This document shows positions 22,201-35,094 of a stretch of 64,000 bases of DNA, one piece after another. Source of the DNA: Dillenia suffruticosa (Eukaryota; Streptophyta; Magnoliopsida; Dilleniales; Dilleniaceae); assembly GCA_033439265.1 (NCBI GenBank), contig JAVTVX010000020.1, positions 191,001 through 255,000 on the forward strand. Reading direction: 5' to 3'. The notes under the pieces are model-generated. The model worked only from the letters and a program-made list of their open reading frames with translations. It was not told where the DNA came from and searched no databases. The translations under genes were made by a program, and so were the position numbers. The first letter of the stretch is position 1, and each line of letters starts with the position of its first letter.

Positions 22201-24872
22201 ATGAGAAAGAAAAAAAAAACAACAAGGAAGAAAGAAAAGTAAAATTTAAAATTAAGTTTGATAATAAAAGATATGATGAAAAAAGAAAAAGAAATAGAAA
22301 ATAAATAATTATATTTAGTTAGACGGAAAAAAAAGAGAGAATATATTAAAAAATATATAAATTTATTATTTTATTTTTTAAAAATAAATGATACAAAAAA
22401 TAAATTTCTATTTAAAAATATAAAAGGAAATTCATTATCTCAAAAATCTATTGATTTGGTAAGATTAAAAAATTGAGTTAGGAGGATTTCTCTCTCCAAA
22501 CCTTTCCTTCTGATAAATTAATTTGCCAAACATGAGTTGACATTTTAAAAACCCTCATTTTTCCTTCCTTTCCCCCCTCAAAACCATGCATCTAAATACA
22601 CCCGTTAAGCTTTCTTCTTTGTATGTTTCTTGAGTGCCCCGTCTTGATTTTTCATTTCTTTTCAAAATTTTGAAGGACGTATCAACGTCATTTTAATTTC
22701 ATAAGGGTTAGATTATTATTTTTTTTTGGTAACTTGATCCTCCAATATTCAGAGTTTTATCCCGATTAATTTAGATCGAGAAGTCTATCAGGTCTCAATT
22801 GAAAGAGTTTTCTCCAAATAATATTTTTTTCATATCCAGTGGAAGTCGAATTTCGGATTTGATTAAAGAATAAAAGTGTCGTTTCCACTTATATCAATAT
22901 ATGTCGGTGTTTTGATTGAATGTCCCTTGGTCTTTCTAGACACTTATAAAATTTCTTTTCAATTTTTTTTTCCGGTTATCCTCATAATCTTAGCTTATTT
23001 TTTCTTCTTTTTTGAAAATTCACCATATATAAAGATGGATCTCAGAGATTCTTCATTGGTTCTTTCTACAAATTGACATTTTATCCCACCATTGTTTTGA
23101 AATTTTCCTTTTCTGAAAGAATAGTCTTTGCCTCTCTAGACATTATGATCAGAAATGTCTATTCCCATGTGAGAAACCATTGTTCAGCTAACACAAATGG
23201 TTTTAGGGCAGGATCCTTTAGAGTTGAAAAATCAAATCTCTTGAATTCAAACAGCCACATGAGAATATTGTCATACGGTTTGCTGCTTTTGTTCCATGAA
23301 TGTGATTGATAAATATATTGAACATATCAATTTCTCTTTCTAGCAGAGCAACCAAGATTCTATCATTCTCTATAGTCACAGTGATAGAACTTCCATACCT
23401 TAGAATGAGATATTTCAAGACTACTTTGTACAGAATTTTAACAAGAAGATGAAAATTTTTTTTCATATAAATATCATATTTCAGAATCAGAATTTACATG
23501 AAATAATCTATAGACATCATTTTTCTTCATATTTTTCAGTGACTTATTTTCTATTTATTTATAATCTTAAAATGAGAAACACATATCTATTTCATTTCTA
23601 ATATAAATGTATGAAAAATAACCTGGGTGGTGGATATATATATATTAATTATAAATAGGTCCAAAACGTGGGCCATTGATTAGTCATATATGAAATTATT
23701 GACACGTTTGCTATTTGTGATGAATAACAACAGTATGACTCACTCACCCTCACCGCATTTAACCAACAAATTTGCGGGTGAAGAGGTTGAGGAGAGAGGG
23801 CATAGACAGACAGACAGATCAAATGATCAAATCCCAACCCCCACATGATCACATCACGTGCTTGCCTCGCTTCTCTTCTAATCTAATTGATAATTTGTGG
23901 GACGTAGATGATAGATATAGGTGGGGAGGTTACGTATGCATGCATGGGGGGCTTGAACATTAGAAGAGGAAGATAATAAAGATTGTAATTATTTTCGAGC
24001 ATTGAACCTATTCAAAAACTAGGTATCAATTGTTAATTTTATTTTTAAATAAAATAAAACGCATATATGAATGCGGTCAAAATTAATAAAATAGTATTTT
24101 CCAACAACCAAACCCTGTTGCATAAACTAATGACTGATGGTACACATGATGATATTGTGGTGTGGGGCCCTCGTTCGGCTATTTTGAGTTCACATCATTC
24201 TTATTCTTATCGACGAATTTATATATATAATGTAACATTCCTTTTTTTTTTTTCTTCTTTTCAAGAATCATAACCACTAAAAAGAATTATAATTATTAAA
24301 TTATTCTTTTAAGAACATGTACGTTCTCTTTCAATTTTACGAAAATAAAGGTGTCATTCAACTCATAAGCTAGATGATAACTGCGTGATGATCTCCACTA
24401 AATTCAATGTTATTAAAGAAGCTAAAATATTGGGTGCACAATAGAAGTCAAAATGGTGCTAATAAAAATTATATATTATGTATCAAATGGAAAGAATATT
24501 AAAATTTATTAATTAAAATTCATATTTAAATTTTAAAAAATTTTATATTAAAAGAATTTTTAAAAAAAAAGAAAAACCTAATCATGACTCTGAATTATTG
24601 GGAATATAGTTTCGATCCGTGAAAAAATATTCAGACGGAAAAAAATATAAATAATGTTGTAGATTCTTTTTTCCCCGCATGAATATGCCCTTGCATTCCA
24701 ACACTAAAACAATGAACTGACATCGAAATATGAGTTAAGGAGTCTGAGATCCGGAGCCAGAGAGCGCAGGTGTGTGTGTCCTCGCGAGAAGCTCAAATGT
24801 CACTGCAGTGCCCTACAAAGGATAGGCCAGCTTATGGGGGTTGGGGCTAATCTCATAAAACAAATGGGGTGC

Positions 24873-24913
<41 letters not shown>

Positions 24914-27104
24914 TACAAAAGCCACCTGGTGCGTGCTAAAACGTGAGCGGTCCCCGTCACTTTCACCCCATGTGACTCAGCCCTCACAAAGCCACCCCCA
25001 TTGTCACCTACGAACGCAACCTGACAAATCTCCCCGGCCCAGCTATGTTGTACTTGTACGGCCCTACTAGACAGGCTAGAGGCTCCACATCCATTCATTT
25101 CTCTCTCCTCTCCCCTTTACCCTCGTCGTACGCTTACCTGGTATGTTTGTTGTATCATTCGGCCTCACACCATTCTCTTCCCGATGTACTTTTTTTTTTT
25201 TTTTTAATTCATCTTATTGAATCTTTTTTAGATAAAATAAAATTCAATTATATAGATATATATAATATATAATTTTTAATAAACGACTGGAATACATTTT
25301 GAAATTAAATACAATTTGTCTCTTTTTTTTTTCCCTACAGGATCAAGATGGGACTTAAAATTAAATTTTCATATTGAGCATAAATTTTTATAAAATTACT
25401 TATCTCTACTCATAATACATCAAACCCGCCATTTTGCATTAGAAACTTATAATAAACTTTTAGGAAATAGGTATGCTTGAGATTTGGTATTTTGATTTCC
25501 TCAAAAATATTTTAAAAAGATAAAATTAGAATTATACAATAAGGTAGCTAACAAAACAATTTCCCATCAATCACCTATAATTATTATTTTTTTCTCTCAA
25601 ATTTATATTCATGCATATTCTTAAATAAAAATGATATGATATTTGATGTGAGAGTATATAATACCTGCCAAATACAAGCAGCCCAGGATGTTGGATGAAA
25701 CCAAACCAAGTCCTGAAAATAAAATCAACCAAACATTCCACAAATATAATGTTGCCTAATTAAATAAAATTTGACCGTCATCTCATGACATGACAATATG
25801 TAATGTATTCCTCCGTACTCCTGTAATGTAATACCATAATACATACATAATTTCTAATAGAATCAACGCACAATTAATTTAATAAAATATGGTATTATTT
25901 TTTAATCAAATTTTTAAATTCGATAAATGAATTGGTCATAAAACAGATTGTATTAAGAAGATAATGTCCTAAAATAGGTCATTATAAATTAAGAATACGT
26001 TGCTTTGAAAACATCTTTAAAATATTTAAAGTATTTATAAATATTTAATAATATTGAGTACTTCAAGTATCCCATTTATTGCAATAATTTCATTTAAATA
26101 ATAAATTGTTATATGTTGCTTTTTATGCTCAATTTTTGGCTTACCGTAAGAAGGTTTCTCATTGAATTATCAATTTTTTTTTTTTTTTTGGTTACGGTCT
26201 AGTCCTTTTAAAAAGTTAATTCATTCCAACTTCTTTCGATTAATTTTAGTTTATCCTAATCATATATATATATATTTTTAATTAATATAAAAATTTAAAT
26301 TTAATGTTAATTTGTTCTTTTGACTGGGGAGTCGCACCTTCGGTTGTTTGCCTTAAATGCGCGGTAGTGGTAGTACAGAAGATTGTTGCATAAATTTGAC
26401 AAGATTGATAGATGGATGACGTGGTATGGTGTGGGCCCATCCACTAGTCTTTATCTGGAAAAGTCAAAATGCATCGAAGGGGAAAAGTAGACTCGCAACT
26501 TCTTTTACGTAATCACGATACTAGTTTTACCATTCCCGTTTCTCTCGTCTCAACAGTTATCATTAAATTTTCACGTAATTTCAAAATTATTAATTTTAAT
26601 TTTTTTTAATAATTTTACCAATTATTATTTATTATTTTGTATTTTTAAAACTCACTTTATTTTTTGTATTCTTATTACTTTTATATATTTGTATCTGTTT
26701 TTTTAAGCTTGACTACATTGTTCTAATTAATATTTTAACGAACAAACCACAGTCCCTTGATCCCTAAAAAAGAAAAAAAGAGCTATTATTACTCCACACT
26801 TCATCCCTTCCTTTGTCTTTATATCATCGTCATCTTCAAATTTTCTTGTGAAGCAAATCCATCTTTCTTAGAACCACCACCTGTTAACATTTTTCGAATA
26901 ATGTTTAAATTTTTGGTTTGGTTGGGTTGGTTGGTTCGTGTCTGCAGTTTTGACACTGGGGCCATGAGTTTGGTACCAAGGTCTATCATCCAATTCCTCT
27001 CATATCATATCTAATGTTAAATCATATTATTATTGCCTAAATGTACGGAATGAATTCGTTTTAATCAAATCAAAACCCACCCACCCACCGTCTTGTATTT
27101 GGCC
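22201..27104. other. Gene-poor AT-rich intergenic region
   Basis: I see about 4.9 kb of AT-rich sequence with homopolymer runs and no coding region with family motifs. Short T-runs followed by GGTTAC or GGTAAC (about 22720 and 26175) recall degraded retroelement or MITE ends, but no paired termini could be found. A (GA)n microsatellite lies at 24875-24910. Confidence 0.5.
24875..24910. repeat. (GA)18 microsatellite
   Basis: Uninterrupted GA dinucleotides. It is a likely length-polymorphic locus, with no gene within 3 kb on the left. Confidence 0.9.
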
Positions 27105-27162
27105 TTATTGGTAGGCAAAGAATTCAGGGACGAGAGGTCCCCAGTCCGATGTTGCCTTCTGC
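27105..27162 (-). pseudogene. C-terminal tail of the broken proton-pump-interactor-like gene
   Basis: This is the minus-strand continuation of the fragment at 28191-28638 after the 1.0-kb inserted element is removed together with one copy of the 10-base target duplication. The frame runs across the restored junction as SALIW then QKATSDWGPLVPEFFAYQ and ends at TAA (27107-27105). The continuity of frame across the excised insert is the evidence. Whether this tail is native to the family was not checked. Confidence 0.45.
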
Positions 27163-27274
27163 CAAATTAGTGGAGACATGTATCTAAATAACCAAAAAAA
27201 ATATATATATATTTTTAAAACAATCCGAGTAAAAAAAAAAATTCCTAAATAACCCGAATTTATTGAGAGTTGGA

Positions 27275-27297
27275 GACGCGACACACTGTGTCGCGTC
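27275..27297. repeat. 23-base perfect palindrome in left arm
   Basis: Arms GACGCGACACA and TGTGTCGCGTC surround a single central base. The same palindrome recurs in the right arm at 28066-28088. Each copy could form a small cruciform inside the larger hairpin. Confidence 0.85.
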
Positions 27298-28065
27298 ATC
27301 AACCCGCGACACTCCAGAGAGAGAGAGAGAGAGAGGAGTCCGTGGGGAGAGGAGTCCGCGGGGGGAGGGAGAGAGGAGAGGAGAGCGGCGGGGGGCGGAG
27401 GGAGAGGGAGGAGCGCGGTTGGGGGAGACGGGGGGAAGGAGAGAGAGGGGAGGACCGCAACGGGGTGCGGAGGGGGGGAGGGAGGGAGAGAGAGAGGGGG
27501 AGGGAGGGAGGGAGAGAGAGAGGGGAGGCGGCGGGGGGTACGTCGGGGGAGGGAGAGAGAAAGAGGGTAGGGGGCTGGCGGCGGGCGACAGGGGGGAAGG
27601 AGAGAGAGGGGAGGGGCGCGGCGGGGTGCGGAGGGGGAGGGAGGGCCGCGGGGGTGCGGAGGGGGGAGAGAGACACAGCGGGGGCGGAGGGCCGCGGGGG
27701 GCGGAGGGTGGAGGAGAGAGACACAGCGGCTCTCCTCCCCCCTCCGCCCCCCCCGTGGCCCTCCCTCTCTCTCTCCCTCCCCCCTCCGCACCCCGCCGCG
27801 CCCCTCCCCTCTCTCTCTCCTTCCCCCCTCCGCCGCCAGCCCCCTCCCCTCTTTCTCTCTCCATCCCCCGGCGGACCCCCCTCCGCCTCCCCTCTCTCTC
27901 TCCCTCCCTCCCCCCTCCGCAACCCGCCGCGGTCCTCCCCTCTCTCCTTCCCCCCGCCGCCCCCAATTGCGCTCCTCCCTCCCCCCCGCCTCCTGCCGCT
28001 CTCCTCCCCTCTCTCCCTCCCCCCCGCGTACTCTGTCTCTCTCTCTGGAGTGTCGCGGGTTAGAA

Positions 28066-28088
28066 GACGCGACACAGTGTGTCGCGTC
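28066..28088. repeat. 23-base perfect palindrome in right arm
   Basis: The second copy of the GACGCGACACA palindrome, with central base G where the left copy has C, as expected for an inverted duplicate. Confidence 0.85.
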
Positions 28089-28190
28089 TTCAACTCCCAA
28101 TAAATTTGGGTTAATTGGGGAAAATTTTTTCGGCTCGGATTGTTTTAAAATTTTTTTTTGGTTATTTGGGTACATGACTCCAAATTAGTG

Positions 28191-28638
28191 CACTAACAAC
28201 TACCCAGAGCCGGACTCACATCCATGGTGGCATCCTTCTCTTGCTCCTATTGCGTAGTCGAAAAGGAGTAGGTGTTGTCTTGCTCTGCTTCAACAACTTT
28301 GGTGCTCCTGGATCATCTTCTCTCTCAAGTTGCCTACCTTTTTTTTTCGTTTTTGGTGAAACTCTCAAGTTCCCTACCGCTGCCAGTAGTCTCTGCTGAA
28401 ACAGATTTCCCTTCACCTTCAGCGCCTGCGTCTCTTGCAGCCGCTTTCTTCCTTTCATTGTTCCTTCCATTCTTCTCCCTCTCCTGAACACAGTAAATTT
28501 GAAAATCAGCAAATGGTAAATGACTCGAGATAATATTGTGTAATGATAAATTATTGGTAAAATTACCTTCTTCTCTTGTTCAGCTTCTTCGAGTGCTCTA
28601 AACTTGGCCTTGGCTTGTGCTTTCTCCGCATTTCTCTA
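28191..28638 (-). pseudogene. Proton-pump-interactor-like protein, C-terminal fragment, broken
   Basis: Proton pump interactors are membrane-anchored coiled-coil proteins that bind the plasma-membrane H+-ATPase. Two exons can be read: 28638-28567, charged coil NAEKAQAKAKFRALEEAEQ then a GTAATT donor, and 28483-28191, starting EREKNGRNNERKKAAA after a TTCAG acceptor. A one-base slip in a nine-A run near 28345 shifts the frame to a downstream segment PTPFRLRNRSKRRMPPWM. That segment resembles the basic stretch before the C-terminal membrane anchor in this family. The next codon is TGA where a tryptophan is expected, followed in frame by a hydrophobic stretch (LWVVVSALIW) that runs into the inserted fold-back element. 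The 5' end is cut exactly at the copia LTR. The family call rests on the charged coil and the RNRSKRRM..W block recalled from homologues, so it is moderate. Confidence 0.55.
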
Positions 28639-29119
28639 TGTAGGTTATTTATGCCCATTGTGGGGCATTTTGGTAAGAATGAGATAATGGGATAACTCCC
28701 ATTATTACTTACCAACATTAACCATTCATATTTGGTAACTCCCAAAACTTAACCCTAATGGCAATTATTCTTTTGATTCAATTGAGAAAGGATGATTCCT
28801 TTCTTGTGAGTGGAGAGCAGCCATGGGCAGCCATGAGAGGAGGCTAGAGTTTCAAAGAATTCTCTAGAAAGAGAAAATAGAGAGAGGGATGGAGATTTTC
28901 GCGTAGGAAAATCTCCCATCGTCAAACGATTCACCGGACATGAAGATTGTGGCGTTGTGATGCTATGGTGGTGATTCGACTAACCTCGTGATCACCATCC
29001 CGACCGCGAAATCGGATCAAGGGACGTGCCGTATGTTGACTTTGAAGATCCTACGTATTGAGGTACCCTAATTCCGATCTATTTAATTCTTGCTTCCGCA
29101 TGCGCGATTAAATCCAACA
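28639..29119 (+). repeat. 5' LTR of copia element 2
   Basis: Starts TGTAGGTTATTT and ends AAATCCAACA (TG...CA), 481 bp. By eye it differs from the 3' copy at about 12 substitutions, 11 of them transitions, and two one-base indels. Confidence 0.93.
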
Positions 29120-29679
29120 TTGGTATCAGAGCAGTCGTTGGATTTAATTTAATAATTTTCGGAATTATTTTTGGGGTTTTTAAAATTTTGGGGTCCGGAT
29201 CACGGATGAGTTTCGTGAATCCGAGAACACTGCAAGAATGCCCATGGTCCAGGGATTTCAAATATATTTTTTGTTTAATTTTCCGAGCATGTTTGGGCCA
29301 TGAAAAGTCCGGTCGAAGTTTGCGACCCTACGGACATAAAACCCTTAGATCTGTGGCTTTAGAGGGCGGATCGAGGCATGAAAAAATTATAAATGAGTTC
29401 CTTGCATCTAGATCTACGGTTTTATATATTTTATTGTGTGATTTGGGTGCTGGAAACCGGGATTTCCGAATGGCCGCGGAGGGCCGCGACTGGGGTGGTT
29501 GAGTCCTACCATTTTTGGGCTTGAATCCTCCTAAAATCCAGTGTAGAATGTTTGGAAGATGCCCACAAATTTTTTTCCAGTCGAAAAATGCAAGAAAAAA
29601 TAGCCGGAATCGAGTTTTCCAGAAAACGGGTCGAAAAATCCGTTGCAGGACCTGTCGGGCGAAGAAGAACCGGCCCAGA

Positions 29680-30110
29680 CCCGCGGGCGCGTAACACACA
29701 CGCGCCAAGAGGCGCGTCAGGCAAGCGCGTGTAGTGCACGCGCCACACAGGCGCGTGCAGCGGGGGCAGGTAGCGGTCGGGTCGGACCATAACCCGGACC
29801 GACCCGACCGGGTCGGACCGAACCCGTTGACCGGGTCAGTCGGGTCAACCCTGACCCGTTGACCAACCCGGTCAGACCCGGCTCAACACGGCTCAGCGCA
29901 TGAGGGCGCATGAGCCGCGCTCCGCGACTGGGCGGCGTAAGCCGAGCCGAGCCGCGCCAGGCGCGTGGCGGCGCGTGCGAGGCACGCCGCGCGTCTGGCG
30001 CGTGCGGCAGGCCACCGCCGGCGCGTGGAGGCACGTGGCGGCGTGTGGATCGCACCTCCGGCGAGCGGCGGCGCGTGAGGGCCCCGGGCGGCGCGTGAAG
30101 TCGCTCAAAA
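29680..30110 (+). other. GC-rich leader with clustered repeats inside copia element 2
   Basis: Between the primer site and gag lies GC-rich DNA in a generally AT-rich window. It is built from GCGCGT-type hexamers (GGCGCGTG, GCACGTGG, GGCGGCGC) and a stretch of GGTCGGACC / GACCCGACC / GGGTCAGTCGGGTC motifs that can pair with each other (about 29775-29880). The long open frames here are arginine/proline-rich artefacts of this composition. It is probably the structured 5' untranslated leader used in packaging or priming. Confidence 0.6.
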
Positions 30111-33100
30111 TTGAATTTTTTCAATTTTTTGGGGGTCCTATATCCATAAATGTGACTTTTTGTGGGTTTTTGTGTGCCGAATCACAATCCAAATGGTAAG
30201 ATGCGATTCCGAGTTGTGGTGTATGGTGTCCGTTGACTCATACGCTCGCTTTGGGGTCGTACTCAAGTCATTTTGGTCTTGATGATTCGTAGGGCATACA
30301 AAAATGTGATAATAAGCATTTCGAAGTCACAAATATTTCTCTTAATGCGTTGAGAGCTGTCATATTAAATTTTTGCAAGGAGAGTAAACTGAATGATATG
30401 ATCTGCGTGATTTTATCAGTAGATTCAATTTATTCTCGAGAGGCAAAATCTAACGAGAATCTGAGGCACGAAATGATGGCCCCAGGGTGGGCACCGCGCC
30501 TCAGAATATACGAGATAAAGAGATTTATCGTGTATGGTATAAAAGATTTGCCAAGTTAGGGCAATGCTTACAGTGGCATACACGATAACTTAATCTCGTT
30601 TTTCGAGTCATATTCTATGAACATGTCGGTTCGACTCGTCCCATAAGAGCATAGTGTTGCTCTCTTCGACTCCTATGTGAGGATGCAGAAGAAAAGGGTT
30701 AATCATACAATGAAGCAAATGTCGAGTATGATCACCAAGTTAATACATACGGACGAGTAAATTTCGGATGGAATTTAGGTACTGGATGTGATCCAGTTTT
30801 TACCTGATTCATGGGAAACCGTGAAATCCTATCTCACATTTAACGAAAGTATTCGTACTTTCGTTGACGTGAATACATATTGTGAGTTCGATGAGGAGCA
30901 CCTAGAGGCGAGTAGGCCACACTCGAGTCATGCTTATTCAGAGGAGTCGAGTAAGGACTCCCCCGACGCTAAGCCAATAGCATAAGCATGCGAACGAGAA
31001 TCGAGATCTAGGTAATAAAAATCATCCGAGAAAACCGACAACGAGGTACAAGAACGCAAGAAAAAGAAATTTGATTAGACCAAAGATACTGCTACGTTTG
31101 AGGTAGATTTGGTCATTTCGCTTGTGAGTGTGACGAGCAGAAATTAATATTATTCTTCTTTACGTGGTGTGAGTTTTTGTCTCATTCACAATAATGCTTT
31201 CTGATTTCTCAATCAGGAGCAACCGATCACGTAACTCGAGACAGGAGTGCGCATATAAAGTTCCGTTAAATGAATCCTTAAGTTTGAAGGATTTACGTTA
31301 AGGACAAAGCATTTGTCGTTGTCAGAGGGAACGACACTTGCCATGACGTTCTTAATACTGTTGGTATTCGACGGATCTTTAATTTGGTATCTTGTCTAAG
31401 ATTAACTAGGATATGCACAACATTATTTTAATACGACAAATTTTCTAAATTATTCTGGTTTTAATCTATGATGGAATGTATGCACTGGGTGCTACTCCTT
31501 CTAATGGTTTCTTGTCGTTCTACTATTGTCTTTATATCTGATTGCGTAGATGATGATATAAGTGAATGACATAGTAGACTTAGACACATGGGGTAAGAGA
31601 TGATGAATCGGTTAGTAGCGAGAGCTTTATTGGATCCGCTAACCACATTCGAGTTACCCGTATGTAAGTTTTGCCTAGCCGACAAAATGACGAGAAAACC
31701 ATTTGACAATGCAATGAGAGATGTGACTCCATTGCAATTAGACCATTGTGTCTTCTTTTTCTAGTGGTCTTATGAGCATGAGAGCCAGAAATGGAGTTGT
31801 GTAGATAATTATAGACGCTTACGTGCGTTTTGGTTCATCTATCTGATCTTGCATAAGTCTGAGGTATTAGACTGCTTCAGGAGGTTCATAAGCGAGATTG
31901 AGAATCAGTTAGATTTGAGAGTAAAGACTCTCAGAACCGAGCGAGAACGCAAGTATTCGTCTAAACTACACATGGGGCTCTGTTTCGATAAGAGTATTAC
32001 GAGTCTACTGACTATTAGTCAGTTCCCCATTTGAGCTTTGGACAGGGAGGCAGCCTGACCTTAGCCACTTGTGGTTATGGGGTTGTGCCACAATTTCTCG
32101 CATTCACACGGTGAGTTAGACCCGCGAGAAAATACGTGTTCATAGGCGAATACGAACGGCACTATAATCGAGATTGAGTCTCGTAATATTATATTTCTTG
32201 AGAATGATTTCCCTAAGAGAGGTGAAATCAATTTGGACCCTACCCTTTATGCGATGGATGAGCCTAGTGGCTCGGGGAGCCCAGCGGCGGGATATAAGAA
32301 TCCACTACGGATCTTGATCTAAGTGGGAGCGATCCATCAAGAGGTAAAGATTTTTTCTCTCCTCCTAAGAGTGTCGAGAATGCGTATTTAAACGTTGTTT
32401 TCTCGATTGAGGGTGAGACCCTCATTGCGACTCCAGAGGATGATGAAAAATTTAAAACGGTCCGAGAGGCTCTCGAGGGTTCTGCAAAAGAGGTAAAAGA
32501 CCGTTTATTGAAGGCCACAAATGAAGAGAGAGTGGATGAGAATCAATAGGGTCTGGGACCTAGTTGATTAGCTTGAGGGCGGAATGACTATTGGGAAGAA
32601 GTAGGTTCTCAAGGTCAAGATAAAGGTTAACGGATTGATGAAGAGGTAAAGGACCCGTCTAGTAACCAAGGGTTACACTTAGACTAAGGGGTGGACTATC
32701 GAGGAATCATAGTCCAATTTATCTCGATCCGTTTATCTTTCAGCGATTGTCACAAACATGGATCTAGAGTCACATCACAAGGACGTAAATACCGCTTTCG
32801 TATTGGAAGTATAGATGAGGCGATCTACATGGAGCATCCCTCTGGGTTCGTTCTAGTAGATCAGGTGTATAAGGTCTATTGATTTTCGAAATCAACATAT
32901 GAACTTAAGCCATCATCTAGACATCGGCGCTTGAGATTTCACGAGAAGGTGATATCTTATGGTTTTGTAATGATCGAGTAGGATCATTGCATATATCTGA
33001 TACGTCCCGATAACTCCTTTATGAGGATGTTCTCATATGTAGGTGACATACTGTTGGCTGGGAACAACAGAGAGTATCCAATGACCATTGTAGTATGGTT

Positions 33101-35094
33101 ATGAGGTTTTAGTTCATTCTCAGATTTTGGATCCATAGCGATCGCTTGAGAATGGTGTTGACTCTTTAACAAGAGTTTTACATCAGGTAAATTCTTAAAC
33201 ATTTCGAGAATAACGAACACAATCTAAAAGATACTCTTATCGCTAAAGGAAAAAGACCTGAATCTTGACACATGTCCTAAATTTATAAAGAAATAAGGGA
33301 GATGAGCAGAATCCCTTATTACAGTGCAAAATACATTTCTAGTGTATGCGATGAGGTATACATGACCAGACATTTATTTTATGGTTGATCTGGTGAGTAG
33401 GTATTGATAGAATCCTGAAAGGGATCACTGTAGAGCAGTGAAAAAGGATTCTGAATTATCTCATTTGAACTGCGGACCTCTCCATGTGTTACGGATGAGG
33501 TGATTTGCGTTTTTCGTTGGGATTCAGATACTGACTGGGAGTAGTGATCTGATCTGAATAAACGCAAAAGGTTTTATCTTCTTAGAGCAGTAAGAAGAGA
33601 ACATGTATATCTATATTTACGATAGAGACTGAGCTTGTAGTATGCTCAATTGCAGTTCATGAAAATGGTTGGCTTCAGAAATTTTCTGGAAAATTTAGAG
33701 GTTGTGACAGATAGTGGGAGGTTAGTGATGATTATTGTGATAATCAGACCGACACTGTCAACAAATGAGACCCTAAGTGTAATAGCAAAGCCAAACACAT
33801 TGATACCGAAGACCACTTTGTGAGAGAAATTACCGAGAAGGGTATTGTGACATCTAAGTACACCTTGAAATACAGCATGAGAGCTGATCTTTTCCGAAAA
33901 CCCGTTGTGAGAGATTCCTTTGTGAGATAAGGAATCATTGGGTTTAGTGTACTTTAACATTTCTCCTTATATACTGTTTTAAATGCTTATTTTAATATAT
34001 GACATGCATGCACTATTGGGTTACATATTTACTTCATGCACTATTTGTTGTCATATATTGTGATTTTGTGATAAAAGATGTGTCAGGCAGGCATGGTCGA
34101 CTTTCTCACACGAGTGACCACCTCCGACTTTGAGTGTGCGGAGATGAGATGGATTCTAGTGGTAAGAGGCTTTGAGAGTAGCCCTACTAGAACATAAGTC
34201 GCCCTGATATGTGTTCAGGATGAGGTCATATGCGATATGACTGACATGGAAATACCCACATCTATGTTGCCTGTAAGCAGCCAGGTATGAGATCTCAGAT
34301 ATCACCTGCGATTTGTGATATTGTCTCTGAGATGCTTTCTCTGAGATCTCTGGGTAAAGTCTTATGTGTAGATTGAGTCCCGTACCTGTACAGTGTTAGA
34401 GAAATCTGACATATGCCCTTTGAGAGATGGGGGAATAACACTGTGGCACGTGTTTCATACCACGTGTGATGAGACGACCATGGGATAGTGGGAGCTATTA
34501 TTTGAGACGATAGTTTGATCTTGATCCCCGTTCCCACTGTGTGAGACCTGAGATCCATTGGGTGGGATCTCTTATGCCCTTATTACTTTCGGCTGTCTTT
34601 AGAAGTTTTGGTTTAGTATTGCTACTTTAGTCTGTTTACCTATGGCCCGGAAGATAAATTGAGGTCTAAGGGGCAGGTCTAGGAAAGCAGCTGAATTGAG
34701 ACCGATAGATTCGAGTTTGGGAAAAGGAAGGCCAATAGACATTACATCATTGTCATGTATTCATAGGTCGACCTATTATGTTAATCCATGTTGGGATTCA
34801 AACATAATAATGAATACATAGTCGAGCAAATTGATTGGAGATCACTTTCGATGAGGAAAGTGGCTCGATGGATGTAAATGCATTGAGTCTGGGGTATAGC
34901 GAGTTATTTTTATACTAACAATGACTACTCGATCATCCTAACAGGTGAATCGAGAAGTCATTGCTTGCAGGTGTACTCGCCGGTCGCACGACGCCCAATC
35001 CAGTATGAAAGTCCAGTAGGGTGATGTGAGAGATCGCATGAGTTACGATCTTGTGACTGACGGAAGTGAAATGCCCTAATGTGCAAGTGGGAGA

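Larger units (their letters stand above)
27173..28180. mobile_element. Fold-back Mutator-like element (non-autonomous, about 1.0 kb)
   Basis: A 10-base direct duplication CAAATTAGTG (27163-27172 and 28181-28190) brackets the element; the identity extends one base further left. The ends are inverted: GAGACATGTATC on the left against GAGTCATGTACC read from the right. They stay similar inward for about 150 bases through AAATAACCAAAAA, AAAACAATCCGAG, TTTATTG(A/G)GAGTTG and a 23-base palindrome, then CCCGCGACACTCCAGAGAGAG. Inside, the left half (about 27310-27725) is nearly all G and A and the right half (about 27728-28040) nearly all C and T, so the whole element can fold into one hairpin. No transposase is present; the long frames here are low-complexity artefacts. 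The TSD length fits Mutator-like elements (8-11 bp). It interrupts the last coding exon of a proton-pump-interactor-like pseudogene. Confidence 0.85.

Noticed and set aside
24875..24910. GA repeat as a GAGA-factor binding site
   Set aside because: A pure microsatellite with no gene start nearby; nothing supports regulation.
27105..28175. Long overlapping open frames (250-350 residues) on both strands
   Set aside because: They overlap in four frames and consist of Arg/Gly/Glu or Pro/Ser/Leu runs from the purine/pyrimidine arms of the fold-back element, with no domain signature.
29717..30199. Arginine/proline-rich open frames on both strands
   Set aside because: They follow from the GC-rich leader of copia element 2, overlap each other and match no family.
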